Source: Ochrobactrum vermis (lineage in GTDB: Bacteria > Pseudomonadota > Alphaproteobacteria > Rhizobiales > Rhizobiaceae). From it: a DNA stretch of 64,000 nucleotides. A program made the translations under genes and the position numbers. The notes beneath the pieces were generated by a model. That model ran no database searches and was not told the DNA's origin. It worked only from the letters and a program-made list of their open reading frames with translations. Positions 61,210 to 64,000 of this stretch are shown here, piece after piece. The stretch covers positions 496,001 to 560,000 of the forward strand of contig NZ_PCOC01000001.1 of the NCBI RefSeq assembly GCF_002975205.1, read 5' to 3'. How positions within the stretch are numbered: the stretch's first letter is position 1; every line of letters starts with the position of its first letter.

Positions 61210-62094
61210 GTGGATAAGATTGTTGCCACAACGAGGGGCGCCTTCGGCGGCGCTCTTGCAGTGCTGTGGACGACTGGTGCGGCTTTTGCGGACCAGCCCC
61301 GTCCCTGGGAATGGAGATTTCAGGACGCAGCGACTGGGATTGCCGAACAGATTCATTGGTTTGAGCGTTATACGCTCTGGTTCATTATTCCAATTACCCT
61401 GCTGGTTCTGTTTTTGTTGATCTGGGTAGCGCTACGCTTTCGCGCAAGTGCAAACCCTGAGCCATCCAAGACCAGCCACAATACCGCTATTGAAGTGATC
61501 TGGACCATCGGGCCCGTGATCATTCTTCTGTTCCTGGCGGTTCCGTCGTTCCAGCTTCTGACGGCGCAATATTCGCCTGAAGATCCGACACTGACGGTCA
61601 AGGCAACGGGCTACCAGTGGTATTGGGGTTACGAATATCAGGTCGATAATCCGGTCAGCTTCGATGCCCTTCTTCTGAAGGATGCGGATCGCGCTGCTGC
61701 TGGAAAAGAGGATCGTGCGCGTTATCCGCGTCTTCTCGCCGTCGACAATGAAGTCGTGGTTCCAATCGGTGAAACGGTTCGTCTCCTTGTTACCGCTGCC
61801 GATGTGATCCATTCGTGGACGATCCCGGCTTTCGGTGTGAAGATGGACGCTGTTCCGGGCCGTATCAACGAAGCCTGGTTCAAAGCAGACAAAGAAGGCC
61901 TCTACTACGGTCAGTGCTCGGAGCTTTGCGGCAAGGATCATGGCTTCATGCCGATCGCAGTGCGCGTTGTCTCGAAAGAGCAGTATCAGACCTGGCTCGC
62001 TGCTGCGGGATCGGATCTGAACGGCGCGAACAAGGCGCTTCAGGCCGCTGTTGAAGGTGGCGCAAACGATAAAGTGGCTGCGGCGGGTCTCTGA
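61210..62094 (+). CDS. ctaC: Cytochrome c oxidase subunit II
   Basis: This subunit accepts electrons from cytochrome c through its CuA centre and passes them to subunit I. A leader peptide (ATTRGAFGGALAVLWTTGAAFA) is followed by two transmembrane helices (about residues 55-115). The cupredoxin domain carries the CuA ligands: HSW and CSELCGKDHGFM. Length 294 aa from GTG 61210, which follows GGGAGA. An earlier start at 61057 would give a long non-conserved head. It forms an operon with ctaD, 39 bases on. Confidence 0.95.
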   Translation: MDKIVATTRGAFGGALAVLWTTGAAFADQPRPWEWRFQDAATGIAEQIHWFERYTLWFIIPITLLVLFLLIWVALRFRASANPEPSKTSHNTAIEVIWTIGPVIILLFLAVPSFQLLTAQYSPEDPTLTVKATGYQWYWGYEYQVDNPVSFDALLLKDADRAAAGKEDRARYPRLLAVDNEVVVPIGETVRLLVTAADVIHSWTIPAFGVKMDAVPGRINEAWFKADKEGLYYGQCSELCGKDHGFMPIAVRVVSKEQYQTWLAAAGSDLNGANKALQAAVEGGANDKVAAAGL

Positions 62095-62115
62095 TCCCGA
62101 ACGCCAAACTGTTGA

Positions 62116-63792
<1,677 letters not shown>

Positions 63793-63801
63793 TTGTGCGA
63801 T

Positions 63802-63834
63802 GGGCGGAGTCCGGAAAAGACTTCGCCCTTCTTT
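63802..63834 (+). terminator. Terminator after ctaD
   Basis: GGGCG-AGTC pairs with GACT-CGCCC (one mismatch, 63802-63828), followed by TTCTTT. The remaining bases to 64000 hold only short frames, including a 17-codon one starting at about 63946; the next gene lies outside the window. Confidence 0.65.
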
Positions 63835-64000
63835 ACAATATGTGCTATGGCGGGCGGCATTCTGTTCCGCCCGTCGCCGGTAGACGAAAAGTCGGCCACT
63901 AAGCACGGCACTTTCCGGCGGGAACAGAACGGTTTCCGGGAGGACATGGTTGTGATGGTGCCGATCCGTGCTGTAGGGGCGCGGTGTTCGGACCGGTGAA

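Overview
This window is a contiguous piece of an alphaproteobacterial main chromosome. Gene content, gene order and protein sequences point to Brucellaceae, most likely the Ochrobactrum side of the genus Brucella. This is inferred from recognised families and synteny; no search was run. Supporting signs are the gene blocks glyQ-glyS, dnaJ-like-fabI, psd-pssA, purF-cvpA-radA-dnaB and rpsF-rpsR-(DUF2232)-rplI next to fabD-fabG-acpP-fabF-mltG-yicC-gmk and ctaC-ctaD, plus an invasion-associated-locus-B protein and palindromic intergenic repeats typical of this group. Almost all of the window is core metabolism. I see no rRNA, tRNA, CRISPR array, prophage, integrase or insertion sequence.

Layout. 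1-6.8 kb: end of glyQ, glyS, a small secreted protein, a Sua5-type tRNA t6A enzyme, a D-2-hydroxyacid (FAD) dehydrogenase and a Rhizobiales-type unknown protein. 6.9-12.8 kb: an acyl-CoA dehydrogenase/enoyl-CoA hydratase operon with a triple ACGT operator-like motif upstream, then purD, ubiA and pdxH. 13-19.3 kb: a membrane GGDEF protein, two small exported proteins, a J-domain chaperone, fabI, a histidine phosphatase, a metallophosphoesterase and a DUF1344 protein. 19.7-30.2 kb: aroC, a RibB fused to a degenerate RibA domain, an HDAC-like deacetylase, xseB, DedA, GlsB/YeaQ, YidB-like, pirin, dxs, tlyA and rlmD. 30.2-41.6 kb: an Asp/Glu racemase, a LOG-family protein, an MliC-type lysozyme inhibitor, a LysM protein, an ArsR regulator followed by an Atm1-type ABC exporter, psd-pssA, an ATPase, an SDR, purF and cvpA. 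41.7-50.1 kb: radA, dnaB, a periplasmic NUP-family protein, cfa, rplI, DUF2232, rpsR and rpsF. 50.4-64 kb: the fatty-acid synthesis cluster, mltG, yicC, gmk, a CatB-like acetyltransferase, a barstar/small membrane protein pair, tldD, ialB, ctaC and ctaD.

How the genes work together. Membrane-lipid functions recur: fabD/fabG/acpP/fabF/fabI make fatty acids, psd/pssA make phosphatidylethanolamine, cfa modifies acyl chains and the acyl-CoA dehydrogenase pair degrades them. Envelope functions (mltG, MliC, LysM, DedA, surface lipoprotein, IalB) and replication/translation functions (dnaB, radA, rpsF/rpsR/rplI, glyQS, rlmD, tlyA, tsaC) fill most of the rest. Many transcription units end in clear hairpin terminators, several of them bidirectional between convergent genes.

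Less ordinary features are: a family of five related palindromic repeats between genes; two large imperfect palindromes before the deacetylase gene; a candidate S6:S18 leader RNA before rpsF; the RibB-RibA hybrid without GTP cyclohydrolase zinc ligands; an ArsR operator overlapping its own start codon; and a barstar-like gene coupled to a 48-residue membrane protein with no visible ribonuclease partner. I did not find a clearly new multi-gene system.
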